Of a stretch of DNA of 64,000 nucleotides, positions 31,331 to 45,500 are shown piece by piece. The position numbers and the translations under genes were made by a program. The stretch is from assembly GCA_050084515.1 (NCBI GenBank), contig CM114275.1, forward strand, positions 20,832,001-20,896,000, written 5' to 3'. Under the pieces are notes generated by a model, which made no database searches, was not told the origin of the DNA, and was given only the letters and a program-made list of their open reading frames with translations. Within the stretch, counting starts at the first letter, position 1, and the number at the start of each line of letters is the position of its first letter. This DNA is from Blasia pusilla (lineage: Eukaryota > Marchantiophyta > Marchantiopsida > Blasiales).

Positions 31331-32248
31331 GCAGTAAGTCAGGTGCAGTGTAAATAAATAGTGTAACTAAAGCGTTGGATGAATGAATAAATTAATAATT
31401 GGTGCACACCGGACAGGTACAGTTACCGGTCCCTCAGTCCCCTAACTTAAGGACCGGGGATTTGAAGCACCGGCGCTCCTTTTGAGAGTGCGCTTTGGTT
31501 TAGGCTTTCAACTTAGGCAGCGGAGGACAGACAGACAGACATACAGTGAGAGCGAAAGGGAGGGGGAGAGAACTGACAGGACCTGCACCCCAACGATCCC
31601 GCAATATGATTTGCGAAATTGGATGTTACCTTCCACAAGTCGTCCACAAGTGAGCAGAAAATGCTGTTTGTACGTCCTTCGCACGGGGAGAGAGTCGTGG
31701 CTGTCTGTGGTGAGCGACGTCCCAGGACAGTGGAGAGTGGAGACGATGGTCAAGCAAGCGAATCCCGCGGCGAATTGTCAGTGGCTAACGGGAATAAGCA
31801 ATGAAAGCGGTGCGGGAAAAGCAATAGTAAGAATACGATGCGGTACGCAGTGTGCTGTAGCGCGACGAGATCGATCATCGAATACGCTTACGACGGAGGA
31901 TCATGGAACAGAATTGGGATATTTGATTTAGGCATGGAAGTGTGCGGGATGCCAGGACTCTGCGAAGCACCCAATGCGCCCTGCAGAATGAAGAAGTCAT
32001 TGCAGAACAGAGTGCGAGAAGATGCGAATGAAGTCACTGGCTGACTGGGATGAATGGATCTGCAAATCGTGTGATAGATTGCGCATGCGCGCAGTTGCCA
32101 TTGGCAGGATCGGGGATATCTGCAGGATGCCGAGGCAGGTTAGTGACAGGTTGGAGCGAATCGGATCCGAAGTTAGAGCCGGAGACGCTCGTGATGATAA
32201 TTAAACAGATCCTGCGGCCGCTGCCGAAGGCTTACGAAGGTCTGGGCC
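31331..32248 (+). promoter_or_regulatory. Upstream region / 5' UTR of the DRC9-like gene
   Basis: About 0.9 kb of GC-richer sequence leads into the ATG at 32,249. Open frames here (for example 31,482-31,931) have no domain. I see no convincing TATA box and cannot place the transcription start. Confidence 0.35.
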
Positions 32249-35200
32249 ATGGCCGAGGAGGAGAAGGATAAGGACGAGGAGCAGAAGAGTAAGGATGAGA
32301 AGGTCGACGGTGGGGAAATTGGAGATGTGGATGCCGACATTGCGCCTCGCCTGCCCCAGGCGGAGGTGCAAGTTCAGGACGGAGTGTCATTTGATAGTCC
32401 CGAGCCTGGACCGGGCGAGACAGATTCGGAGGCGGATTCCGACTTGGATGGTGCAACAATTCCTGTCGTTACGAACACTCCCAGGCCCTCCATCACGGCC
32501 GCCATTCGCCGTGGCTCTTACTATGGCGACATCAGCACCCGTGTCTCCCTCCTAGACGCGCTGTCTCCCCTGGATGAGGAGGAAGTGGAAGCGGAAGCCG
32601 GAGGGGAAGGAGACGACACATCTGACTGGTCTTCACTGACAGAGGCTCCCGATCCTGATTCCGGCCAGGCAGCCGACGACGAAGCCAAGTCGGAGGCCTC
32701 GGAGGAGCTAGACGAGGAGTTGCTCTCGACTCGATTTCGTGTTTACGCTATGGGATTTTTGGAAGGCTTGTTGGAGCGTCTGTCCCTCATGGCAATCCTT
32801 CCCGGTGCCTCATCGGTGATGCATCCTGCCCCTTAGCTCTCACGTCCATCCACGCGATCATCGGGAAGAACCCGCAGCACTGGCATGTCGTGTTTCGGAC
32901 TAGTGGAAATAGGACTCTACCGATCGGATCGTGCCCCGCGGAGGAAACCACGACGACGAGGAGAGGTAGAGTTTAGTTGCCACAATGGTTCCTAACGTCT
33001 CCCCCGCACGCGAAATCTGATCCCCAACACCTTCAACACTCCACCGAACGCGTTATGGAAGATGTTGACCTAAATTCGCAACGCCATCTCGGTCTAACCG
33101 TAGAACGCAACTGGATCTTGTCTCTCGGGACTGCGTCAACCTAAAACTGCGATCCCGTCTCAATTGAATCTCAGGAAACAAGCATATTAGCGAATCACCA
33201 CTACCACATCCACATTTGGGGCGTGCGTGAAAATCAATGTCCCCTCCGAACTGTTTTTCTTTTTGGCTTTCCTTGATCACTTGAACCAATAGCCTTACAA
33301 AGCAAAAGTATCTGCGAATCGCACAAGTCAGTCATTACGGCAATCCGGGCATCTCGAACCCGTCGCTAGGTAGCGAACGGAACAGGAAGAGCACGAAGAC
33401 CAGTTCTCCGCTCCACGCTTCCTGTATCCCGATGGGTTTTCCATCCAAGTTTCTATTAAAGTTTATATTCCGCAGAAAGACCAGTTCTTCGCTCCACGCT
33501 GTTCATCGAGTGACAGGAGTTAAGGTCTCGGATCCTTCCCTAGAGTCCTAAATTACATCGATCCGATCGCACTGCGGGATCAGTCCGGATAACGTCAGGT
33601 TTGACATGCCATCCCGGAAGCCACGGACTCGCCGCCCGTGCAAAACGTCAGCCTGGAGTCTAGAGGTACGGTCCAAAAGGACGGTGTTTTCTTGAGTCGA
33701 GACCAAGCAAGTGTAGCCAGGATGCTACTAAATGCTACAAGTCTGTCCGATCGGGAATATTCATATCTAGAGGCTAGAGCCCTCTAGAACGGGGGACATC
33801 ACTTTTTGGGGAAGCACATCGAGTTCAGGTGCGGCAGATATTGCGCAGTAGTTAAGAGAGGGATATGAGATGAGGTGACAGGTGGTCACGTTCCCATGCT
33901 TGAAACTGTTTCTCGATTGTCAGCCTATTTTTAATCGTGGAAATTGTCCTGTTCCGCCACTCCCTGCCGTGATCACATAGTCGGCAGATCTGGCACAAGA
34001 TGCTATCACAGCTGGCTCCGCAGTAGCCTGCCTTTTCCCCATATGCTTATCTACTCGTAGTACACTTTCAATACCCTGGAGACACAGAGAGAGAGAGAGA
34101 GAAAATCCAGGACACGAAGAGGGAAAAGGTGAGTGACAATTCCCTTAGTCATCTGTTAAAGAGGGCTGAGGACCTTCCATGATTGGCTCGATGCTGACAC
34201 TGATGACTCACTGTTGACTTCATGGACTGGTTTTGCGGTGCGAGGTGCAAATGTTGCCGGCTGGATTAAATTAATAACATCCATCAACTTTCTGAAAATT
34301 CCATGAATCTCCCGGACGAGATGGACGAAACAATATGTCTGTCCTGCTAACGAAGATGGTGGCCATGAACCCCTACCAAGCTCAAGCTCTATTTTAGTGG
34401 CATACCCCCGAGAGTTACAGGGGGATCTAATACTCTCTGGGTGCTTGCGGCCGAGGGTGCAGATCCAAGACACCAGCGTGAATCTGGAGGAAGTTCCAGA
34501 TGGTCTACCTGTGCTGGCAGAGAAGACAGCGTTGCTCGACAGTGCCAATCTAATCCACTTCAGTCTGGGTGTACCTTCAAAAGTTTCCAAGTTCTCTATC
34601 GAGACTGCCTGGCTTATAGACGTGCTCACTGCAACGTTGAAGGAGGTGGGTAACTCAAATTAACCGACGTTGTTTCTGCAGTTCTAAACCCAAAAGTTCC
34701 CCTGGTTCTTCACTGACCACTTGCGGTGATTGCGACTTTGGTCATCCTGTGTTCCTTCCTCGAGGGATTCTTCCCATGCATCTTCTTTTCATGAGCCCTT
34801 TCTTCCGCTTACATGCATTAGGTATGAGCTCTTGTTGTTTGGATGGTCTGGGATCTTCGAGAGTGATCTTGTGGAATTCCGAAAGAGAATTTCCTGTATG
34901 CCAAGAAATTGGTGTCGTGGTACTCTGAACAGAACCCTCTTTCCATCCTATGTATCAAGTAAGCAGTTACTGCGCTCAGCCGAGTCATGACAAGAGGACG
35001 ACACACAAAATGTAAGCACGTTCCAGATGGCAGGAAGCTTTGTAGGTGACTGTGCCTTTGGTAGTTACATGTGGTCATGTTAACGAACCACCTCCAGATC
35101 ACAGGTCGCAGGGGCTGTTTGCAGACGGAGCCCTTCGCTCTGTCTGGAAACATATATGTTTCCATTTGCAATCTCAGTCCAAGGCCACTGATGCGGCGAG

Positions 35201-37514
35201 GTACTGCCTTTTACCAACCCTCTCCTACGTCTGAGTGTCAAACCTTCCTTGTTTTCAGCTTACTGGCACAGAAAAAGGAGACTGCATTTTTTGATACAGG
35301 TCGAGGAGTCTAAGAGTTTCAAAGTGCTGTATGACATTTTGGAGGAAGACAATTACAAGGTGAAGAGGCTGCCTGAGAGTATCGCTCATGTGAAGGAGTT
35401 GAAGGACAAGATGAACATGTTGAATGTTCTGATTGAGGCAGAGGCCCAAACTCAGAAAGAAGCTATGCGAGAGTGGGCCAAAAATCTCGTGCAACGGAAA
35501 CAGGTGCTGGAACTCAAGAAACGGTGATGGAACCAAAAGAAAATTCTGTGCAATTCTGGTTTCAGTAGAGGTGGTCACCAGTTAAGAGGTTACTATTTTG
35601 ATGTTTGGTCCAAAGGGAGTTTTGTAGTCCACCCAAACAAGACTGAACTTGCTGACATGTCGAAGATATACTACTGGGAACTGCAACCACTTCATGGATT
35701 CGGAGTGCCTCACAACCTGGAGAACCTTCATCTAAGCCACAAACATGGATTCTGAATACTTGACATTCGTGAATTATTCACAAGTTTACTTAGTGCGTAT
35801 GTCTCAGTCCAAAGTTCTCACTTGCTTTCCTGTGGGGATGACAGGAACTGAAAGAGTTGAGACGACAGAACATGATCCAATACAGATACGAGTGAGTATC
35901 TCTAATCTGGATTCCGAGATAACTAGTAGCACGATAATCTTTTTCAGAGCCAACAATCCTGGCAACTTTTGCATCCTCCTTTCATGTTGTGTCCTAGGGT
36001 CAACAGCATGGCCGCAAACAGCCAGAAAAATGCCACAGGAAAAGCACTGTAAGATCTGAGAGAAGCGGAAGAACTCGCTCTGGTGTAGATGCAGGAAAAG
36101 GATCAGCAGAGAGTGGCAAGAGTAGCAGATACTGTTACATGAGTCGGCTGGGTGCAACTTTTTAGTGAGTTGTCAATCAGACCATATGTGGTGAAGCTTT
36201 ACTTGTGGACTTTGTAGGGCAGATACCGCACTAGCAACTGGAGACTTGTGTAGGCGAGACTATGAGGTGCGGCTCGTCAACTTAAGAGCAGAAAATGTGC
36301 GCTTGAAAAAGGACCTGGAGGTAAGGGTTCCCATAGACACCGGCTTCTAGTTAGTGATTCTCTGCGCCAAGTCCATGTTAGGTCAGGGAGGTAGCCAGGA
36401 GCTTCACGCCGGATCACTGAGTCAGCACAGAGTTTGCTATCGACAGATTCAGCTCGTAGTTCGACCACAATGAAATATTTCACGTGATCAGATTTTCCAA
36501 GTTCAAAATCCAGACACAACTTTATCTGCTACACCGGCAGCAGAAAGAGAGGATGGAATCAGGGAGGTACTTACTCTTACTCTGTTTGAGAATCAGGCGG
36601 AAAAGAAAGTCCACGATGCCAGTGTGGAATTTTTGAAAAAGCAGAACATGGACCTGAGAGAGGAGGCAGTAGCTTTGCAAGCGGGTTATGAAGTTGATGC
36701 ACACAACCTCGACCATATGATTGAAATGATGAAGCTTCAAAAGAAGGAGAAGGAACTGATACTTGCCGAACTGGAGCCTAGGTAAGAAGTCGACCTTATA
36801 ATACTTACTCGTGGCTGGCTGGTTGACGAAAGAGTTCTCCCGACCACCATGCACGGTATTCAATGATAGGAATCTGGTATGATCTGCTTTATGACTCCTG
36901 CAATATCTCCTCACAGCGTGTGAGGAGGTCATGCCCTGTGCTCAAACGAAGGCAGATGACTCAAAGCGGTCTTCTATTATAAGTTTTCGGGACGTAAAAT
37001 TAAGACATCACTTCTGCATTACGAATAAATACTTCCAATGCTTTGAATACTCTAAGGGAGAATACACATTCTAACAAGCCATAGATGGGAGACGCCCTGA
37101 AGAAAGAAACAAGGGGGACTTAACCGGCCAAGGAATGAGAAGGTTCGCAACAATCCAATAGGGGGGCCTCACGCTTACATGTCTATTCATTGTCAGCTCC
37201 ACACGGAAGCTCAATACAAACCCCCTGATGATGCGTAACTGATGTACCACCCGTGCAGATATCTGCAAGAAATGGCGGAGCTAGAGGCCGCTAGGTTAGA
37301 AGCAATCCGGAAGCAGGAAGAGTTCTTCGCGAATCAGGGTAGAATTGAATTGTCCACATTTGCAGCATTGAGGATTCAACGAATTTGGCGTGGCTATCTG
37401 GTGCGAAAGGTCTATCGTAAAGTTCTGAGGAAGCTCAAAAAGAAGAGACTCGCCGCAAAGAAGAAAGGCAAGGGAGGTAAAGGAGGAAAGAAGAAGGGCA
37501 AGAAGAAACGGTAA
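32249..37514 (+). CDS. DRC9: Dynein regulatory complex subunit 9-like (IQ motif protein, IQCG type)
   Basis: This would be a subunit of the nexin-dynein regulatory complex that links axonemal doublets and controls flagellar beating. I infer exons 32,249-32,815, ~34,421-34,645, 35,300-35,503, 35,845-35,891, 35,998-36,048, 36,254-36,320, a coiled-coil exon ending 36,781 (its 5' edge, perhaps 36,567, is uncertain) and 37,259-37,514. Apart from that edge the phases agree and the splice sites are GT/AG. The product of about 540 residues has an acidic disordered N-terminus, a helical LEGLLERLSLMAILP segment as in IQCG, the IETAWLIDVLTATLKE and YDILEEDN blocks, coiled coils, then a C-terminal IQ motif (RIQRIWRGYLVRK) and a Lys/Gly-rich tail, as in IQCG. 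The start is the first ATG of exon 1. DRC10/IQCD has a similar tail and is the main alternative. Confidence 0.82.
34085..34103. repeat. (AG)n microsatellite in the first intron of the DRC9-like gene
   Basis: An uninterrupted AG run of about nine units lies within the ~1.6-kb first intron. The rest of that intron holds no recognisable element. Confidence 0.85.
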
Positions 37515-39572
37515 AGCTATTTGACCAATTAATCTTGCAGCAAGTTCATGCGTGCGTGAGACTCACTGAAGTTGGACTCTTTTGGGTGTCAAGTTGTCTA
37601 CAATCCACATCCACACTATTGTCGACCGAGCCAGGTCTACCTGTGTATCATGCTCAGGAATTAGCCTCCACAAGATTGTCTTTGAAGCAAAGGCTATAAG
37701 GAATCAGTGTCGGAAACTCATCAGAAGCGAGTTATCGGTATATTAGCTTCGACTTGAGCGAGGAATCCTCCTGCACTAAATGCGCTGTCCGCGTCTCCAC
37801 AAATACAACCGAAAGTTTACCAAAACCAATTTCCAAGAGGTCCTAATTTGTGGTACGCTTGGTCGCTTCGAATCGTCTTGTTCGAAAGCTACTGTGACGG
37901 CATTGAGACTGACAGGGCCTGAGCCTCCAGTCCTGGTATCGTCTGACACTGGATGTGCAAGCGTGACGACATGTCGTCAAATCCTCGTCGTAAATATTGG
38001 TGTACGTGGGAAACAAAACTTCGTCGAATGTGGACGATGAGTTGTAATAGAACAATTCTTGATTGAGGCTCTCCATGTGCTTGAAAATGGAGAGGAAGAG
38101 AGGAAGAGAGGAAGAGGAAGAGGGTGAGGGACGGGCCATGATTTATGAAGAACACTCTCACTTCTCGGTCTACAGTCAGTGTCGCATGTTCCATCGCTAT
38201 AGCAGTAGATGTCAAATTCTCAAGGTGACATTCGGTCTTCGAAGATCTTTCCGCATTTTTCGGCTCTGGATGACATACTCCCAGACTCCCTGTCGCGAAC
38301 CTGAGGTGCGAGTTGAGGCATTTACCGCATACTCCAGTCAAACGACTGTCAACAACCAAGTACTTCGCCAACCGCAGTTTCCGGAGCGGACGTCCGGTAA
38401 CAACAGAATCAAAAGCTAAGTTTCATCTACATGACATTTTCTAATCTCTGCAGAGACGGTCAAACTTTTCAAATTTTCAACAAAGAATTTTCTTAACCTC
38501 ACGCACGATCTTATCATCTTACAGCAGCACGTATCTCTCTTCGCGCACGCACTATCAAGTGCCGTCGTATTACGTCCTTAAAAATCGATCGATGAGTGGC
38601 AATGGAGTAATTGACGATAACAAGCGAACGTGCTCTAAGACCATGTAATTTCGGTTCGTTGAAACCTGTCGTCAGACCTGCTGTTTCCAGTATCGCTAGT
38701 TAACAGGGGAAGGCGTACTTTATTGGTGGTCAGCGTCAAAGCAAAAGCTCGGGCCGGCAGGCATGCATGCTTGTTTACAATACCGCTTTATGATTTAGAA
38801 TTCGTCTTCGAGATGCAAGAGAAGAGGAGGGGAGAATTTGACATCTATTGCTACAGCGATGGAACATGCGACACAGAGCAGGCGATTCGGTGCCTGCTCC
38901 CGCCGCGCGTCCCGCGAAACTGGATCGTAATGACTCATTCCGACACCGTACGTCTCCGATGGGGAGATACGTAGGCATAATCTGCGGGAAGACTGGTACC
39001 GGGATTATTTACAGCTCTCAGTATTCCATACAGTTTAATCGAGGGTTCGCTGACCTACAAAGCGCTCCGCAAATTTAAGAGGGATTATTGAAAAAATCTG
39101 AAGAAAGCAGTTTGACACGTTCATATACAGCGAATCAAGAAGATCGGACGTGCGGGCTTTTCAATCAACGACAACTCAGTGATCCGTACTGGAATAAAGA
39201 AATCGTTCGTCGACGTGCGCGCTTGGACAATGTGCATTTTTCCTCGAGCCCTTACAAAATAGATGATCTCCAGTTCGGTTAACGTGTGCGCTGTACAGTG
39301 AGAAATCTCCTATACGTACGATCGTGTCCTGACTCCTGCACAGCACAGAGATAATCTGAAGTGGATGGCCATCATGGCCTACGAGAAGTGATGAAGGTAG
39401 TCTAGATAGGACGGTGGTAAAACGACCAGACAGCATCCGATAGCCGAGCGACTCCCGACTAGGTCAAACGCCGTCCGATTCGGTCCGAAGACCACCAATC
39501 TCTGGTTATACGGAGCCTTTCGAGCTATGATGATGGTGGCAAGTCATGCACGACCTCACTCTACTCATACTA
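37515..39572. other. Intergenic region between convergent genes, with a 43-bp inverted repeat
   Basis: The DRC9-like gene and the alpha-SNAP gene end towards each other here. The arms 38,179-38,221 and 38,832-38,874 are reverse complements with two mismatches over 43 bases (core GTGTCGCATGTTCCATCGCT), separated by ~610 bases. Open frames on either arm translate to related peptides only because of this repeat. No other gene is seen. Confidence 0.7.
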
Positions 39573-42500
39573 CTACTCTTCCAAATCACTAGATTTCTCC
39601 TCGGAAGGTTGTACTTCCCTAATTGCCACTTTCCCGGAACTGACCGAGGTCAGTCCAAGTGGCATGCATTTCAGCTTCTTTTGAGCCCGGTTGACAAGTA
39701 GCCTCGCCACGGGATCCTGCTCCCAAAGTTCCAAACTCGCAATCGTGAGGCACGAGGTTTATCCGTACGTGAAGGAACTTTTCAACGGATGGATTGACAG
39801 CCATTGTGGATTCAAATCAATGAAGTAAGGAGCAATTTCTTTCTACGATCTGCGCAACCGGATGACCAGACATGAGATTTGAGAGAAACTCCTACATTTC
39901 GGAAGAGAACTTCGTATTCTTTGAGAACCTCCGCGAAGAGAGCGTAGCTTCCCTTCTCAGAGGCGGTAGCGAGATACTGGTACACAATTCACAACACAAA
40001 ACAAATCGTCTGTCAGCCACTGTCTCATAGCCTTCTGTCAGCGACTGTCTCACAGCCTTCGTACTCTACATACTTCGTTGTCTACTCTATTCGTCTACAC
40101 GCAAACGCGATCTGGAGGAAAGTGACAAATTCAGTCCAGGAACAGGTTCACAACCTGACAAAGACGGGTAGACGTTATAGTACATGATAAAAAATTGAAG
40201 TAAACCATGACTTTTTCACTAGATTGTGATGATGACAAGTTCGCAACGTCAGCCGATCGCAGATGAGCCACAAAGGCCCACAACAATACTCTTCTCGAAA
40301 AAAGGTTTAGAGGAAGTATTGTATTGTACAGATAGGGAAAGTGAGGGAACTGATTAACGAATTATATGGTAATGTTCTCCGATTCAAACCAGAGGCAGAA
40401 CGGATGGATGAACGATGTGATGTACTGTCCAGAGAGAGTGCTTGTCCCAACCTGGCGGCCATAGACTGCTCCGCGCCTTGATTGGACGGTGCTAGAGATG
40501 GAATGGGTGGAGAGAGAGAGCAAGTAGTGAAGAAGACACCGTATGAGAGGAGGGAGGCTAACTATCTCATGTAGTGTGAATGCTGACCATATAGAGTGTT
40601 TGTGCTGAGCTTCCAAATGTCAACCAAGAACCTCTTTACACAATTATCTACGTTACCTGATTGGGATCCCAATACATATCTCTGACCAGCACAGCAGCGT
40701 TGGGCCGTGAATCTAACATTTTGGTTTAACCAGCTCAGCAATCAAATAGAGACTGGTACTCCATCAAGTAGTGCCTGTCGTAGTCTTGCCCTGAGTGGAC
40801 GGCGCCAGAGACTGGGATGGGTAACAGGTGCGGAGAGAGGAAGAAGTGAAGAAGGTATCCTATCAGACGATAGGAGAGAAAAAATTCAAGAAGCAGTGCC
40901 TATCGTATATTTCTGACCATTTCGTAGGTCCTGTAATAATTATTACGCGACTGGGAAGGGACTGTGCGCATTTAGTAGAGCCTGTAGTAGCCTCTCGACC
41001 ACAGAACCTGTGCCCAAGTTGGACGGAACGAGAGAGAGTACCAGCGCGGTCTTGCACTCGCGGGTGTTGGAGAAGGTCGGATCAGTTTCCTACATCATAG
41101 CAAAAGTTGAAAGTGATCGTTTAGTTTACAGGCGCAATTTGAAAAAGCTTGCCGAGGTTACATGCTTTCAGAATGGAATTCTCACCTGATACCCCTGTAA
41201 GACTTGCTGCACCGCAGCACCACTATAACCGCAGCACAAATGGCAAAGCCCTGCATACAAAAACATCTCTCTCGCGCTCTTTTTCGGCAGACCATTAGTC
41301 ACCGCATCCGTCGCTAGCTCTTCAAAGGTGCTGATCGCTTCTGGATATCTGTCAACAAAGAGATTTTAGGACAGGTGGCCTCATAATGAATCATCATTTC
41401 GAATGAAGGATTCCACACATCTACTTGAATCAGATCAATCCATCATTGAGAAGTAGAAAGATAGAAAAAGATATTACCGTTTAAATAGTGCTCGAATTCT
41501 TTTTTAGTCCAATGGAAGCGCATAAGCATATGAAACTCATTCCATTCGTGTGTATTGATGACATCGCATCCAACAGGTACCCTCACATCCAGATTTCCTA
41601 GCACTTTCTTCTTGAAGATGTAGAGAGAGTGTGTCTCTGCTCATTCAGCAGTGCTCCTAATAGCCTTATAGTTGGACGGTACTACGAAAGAAACGCATGG
41701 AGAACGTGGCAAGGGAGCAAACCTTTCAAGCTCAGCCGCATGCTTTGCGACCTTGAACCTGCACTGATTGCTCAACACATTGGAGTCATGAGCTAAATGA
41801 AGTTGTGCAGCTTTTCCAAAGTGCTGCATGGATTCCAAGCTCTTTCCCTGTGCTTCGTACGTCTCTCCCAGTTCCTTCCAATTCCCACAATAACTGGCGA
41901 TTATCTTTGTGGTTGAGTGCATTTCTTCCAGACTTCCACCAATCGCGAGAAATTGTAGTCCTTGAAGTGACGAGCTCTAACACCATCACTATCATAAACA
42001 CTGTCTCTCGTGGATCGTACCTGATGATACCGCCCCGCCGTGGCTACTTGCCCGAGCTCTTCATAAAGCATTGCAGCCCGGCTCAAGGCCGTCACAGCTC
42101 CTGCTGCAATTCAAGATTCCTTCAGATTACATGCATGACCCCCCGGAATTCTTCCAGAACGGTCTCGAGAATTTCTTCCTCATGCATATACCAGAAGACT
42201 TTTCACCGACTCCTCTTCAAAATCTTTGATCATGATACGAAATGAAATGAAACTATCGACTACGAACATTTACGTTTTTTTAGTAAGAATCAACTCTTCG
42301 CCATTTATCACTTGATACTTGAAAGGATAGTAAGTAGGTTGGACGCATCGTCTAATCATGATGCACACACATATCTCACTTCTTAAGTGCGAGTTTTAAT
42401 GTGACAACCCCAAAGTATTGCTTGTTCTAAGCGAGAGATGATGTTTCAAGCGCACTTTGACCAGCTGAGAATACTCCTCATCTATACTATAGATCAAGAT

Positions 42501-45500
42501 CGTGTTTACAACAGCTTCTCAATGTGAGGGTTATTCACTTCACGCACGTCCGATTCACAAGTGTAGGAAATTGTAAACTCACTTCACAAATATTTTATAT
42601 ATATTTTTAATGAAATAAAAAGAAATTTGATATTTTCAGAAGAGAATTTTAACAAACCACTCTCTCAAACATCAATATTAAAGTAAAATGACATATCCAA
42701 GAAGATACTCATTGTTGGATTAATGGCCACATGATTACATTTTGGACCCAATTTTAACTCCTTACGGCATGACAAGTATCATCCGACAAGAAAATATTTA
42801 TAAATGTTATGTATATGATTATTGGAGAGTGCCTTTTTAATTTGTTTGACATGTGGCAGCCGGGCAGCACGAAGATGTTTCCCCCTTCTACGATGTGTAA
42901 TCCCTTCATTCCCGTGCATGGCATGGGCTCCCAACTAGTAGGGTATATGGAGAGTTCAAATTACAAGGCACGTTACTAGTGTTAAGGAGGGCGGAAAATT
43001 AGTGTACCTTGATGAGGAACTTTCTTGAAGTATTTTGAAGCTGTCACGTACGTGGATGCTCCCTCTTCCACTTTCCCCATCTGCAAAGAAAATCGATGGA
43101 TTGAAAGGTGGGTGTGTTGGGAAGCACATGGAGTGCACGAGCTCGTATCATGAGAAGAATTCTACTAGAGGCATGTCGATGTTAAAGGTGTTATCTCATA
43201 CGTACTAGAGATAATGATGATGACAAGCACCTTCAAATAGCACCGTGCAATCTTCATTTGAGCTGCAGCAAGCCTGTCAACTACAACAAACAAAAGCACC
43301 GCCTTTTTCATTTGTTAGAAATAGCTTTCTCTTCATGTAGGACTAGAAAAAAGAGAGAGAAAAAAAAAAAAAAAAGACCCTAAACGCAATCCACTTTCTC
43401 TTCGTCTCTCGTGTACTCGCATGATGTGCAAAGAGAATGTCGGAAGACCCCATTCAAAAGTAAGAGAGGGAAATTCAAAAGGTGAGATAACAATGCAAAG
43501 TACAAAGTACAAGGAATGAAGAAAAAAATTTGATCCCTTTAGTGCCAAAAGAATTCATCCCACAAATCTAAGCAAGTATTCAACGATGGGTTAATTAAAG
43601 GAGATTTTGTCCTCCCCTCTCCACTACCATGCACTCGGAGGAATGTAATTTGAAGTTTTGTCCCTAGCTAGTGTTTATCCAAACTTGGGTCTACCTAAGC
43701 ACCATAACCAATCTAATTTCAACCATTTCTTTCCCTCTCTCATGCTATTGTATGATGTTCTCTATGGACATGATAGCCTTTTCTCTCATTTTTTGGAATT
43801 TATTTGTTTCCGTATTTTTCTCTTACTTTGTAATATGTTATGATTATTTGGTGAGGGAAGATAGGGGGGAGTCCTCTTACACGTGAATAGGGCACTAGAG
43901 TAACTTTAAGCAAAAGCGTGTGGAAGGTGGTATCTTTTGAATGGTCAAGTTTTACATATTTCCAATGAAAGGAAGAGAAACAAACTTTAATTTTACGTAG
44001 AAGGGGAAAAAAACGATTTATTTTCAAAAAATGAGAATTTCATATGAAATCTTCTTTATCTATTATTTTCAAGAAGAGAGGTGAGAAGAGATAAGAAATA
44101 AATTTCAATGGAGGATAACTTTTAAAGAATTTCCCACAAGGAAATTGTGTCCAATTATTTTGGTTGTGAGGATGCCCATGGAGGCCAGCCTAACATAAAC
44201 ATCTAAATTATTATTGAATTCTTAACTTACAAACACCTCTTTATTTGACATGTGGTAATCTGACTATTAAAAATTATTCTCCCATTAGAAGTATTTCTCT
44301 AGTGAGGACAAGAAAAAATTTTCTTGTGCCATGCACGGGCTGCCCATTAGCATCACATACGTAAGCATAGGACAAGATCCCATGGTGGAATAACCTCTAT
44401 CTATAACCTCCACTGTTTTTTTTAAAAGAACTCTCCGTCGGATTCGACTAGCCCAACCAGGGACCAACCTTCCATCCTCGAAAACTTCTTAGAGCAGGTC
44501 CTCATGGAGCAATTCCATGGTCACGAATCCTTTGGATGTTAAATCCACGGTTATCGGTTCACGGATCATAGGTGGGTCGTTGGTCCTTCTGCGCCGTGAC
44601 ATTCACGACGCAACGTCAAGGACGATCCTTGAGAAATTGAAGGACTGTAGCCGGTTATCTCCTAGAGCCCATCTCCGTGGAGTCCGCCACCGAAGGTCCC
44701 GAAGGTCCTATAATTCCATCCACTGTCTCTACCAATATCCACCGTTTCGTTGCGATGGGGTTTAAAAAAACGACCTGCTGTAGTCCGTCTATTTCCCAAG
44801 GATTTCGCTGTAAATTTCAGGCGCAAAGGGACCAAAGACCCAGCTAGGGTCTATGAGATCATAGCCGTAGATGGACCCCCCACCATGGAATTGCTCCATG
44901 GGGACCTATTCTTAAACTCCCTCATAGTCACCGTTTGTGACTTTACCTGGTAGGACCGTGGTAGGACCGTGGGCTAGGCCTAGAGGGACCTGCCGTCGCG
45001 CGTCCATGGGGACATGCTCTTATGAAGAACAAAAGAGAAAAAGCATGGGTTTACAAGACCCATTCCAACAGGTGCATCGATCCCACACCTTCCACCACCA
45101 AAATTAAAGGTTCGCGGTTTGCTCTCTCCGCGAAGCAGACTTTCTTGATTAGTGAAGGACTCGAAATTGTTTCCACAAATCCCAACTTCACACACCCAAT
45201 TGTTGCCCTTGCACTCGAATGACTCAAGTCGTGCTTGAGTCATTTGAGTGCAAGGAGAATTCGGTTTAGACTGCTCTGTCTGCTTCCCAGGAATCTCCCA
45301 TAATATTGAAAGGAATTCCTAACTACGAGGGTTCAGTTTTACCAGTGTGCAGCTCTAATTAAATTGTGTACACCAAAAGTCACCCTTTCGAAAAATTTAA
45401 AAGGTAGCTTCCCTTCTGCCCCACCCGTAAACCATCGTCATTTAATAGTATTGACTTCCCTTCATGCTATAGATTTGCTGCTATCTTTTCTACTGGGCAG

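Noticed and set aside
32249-37514. Assignment as DRC10/IQCD
   Set aside because: The C-terminal tail also fits DRC10, but the N-terminal helix and the LTATLKE and YDILEED blocks fit DRC9 better. Kept as an alternative only.
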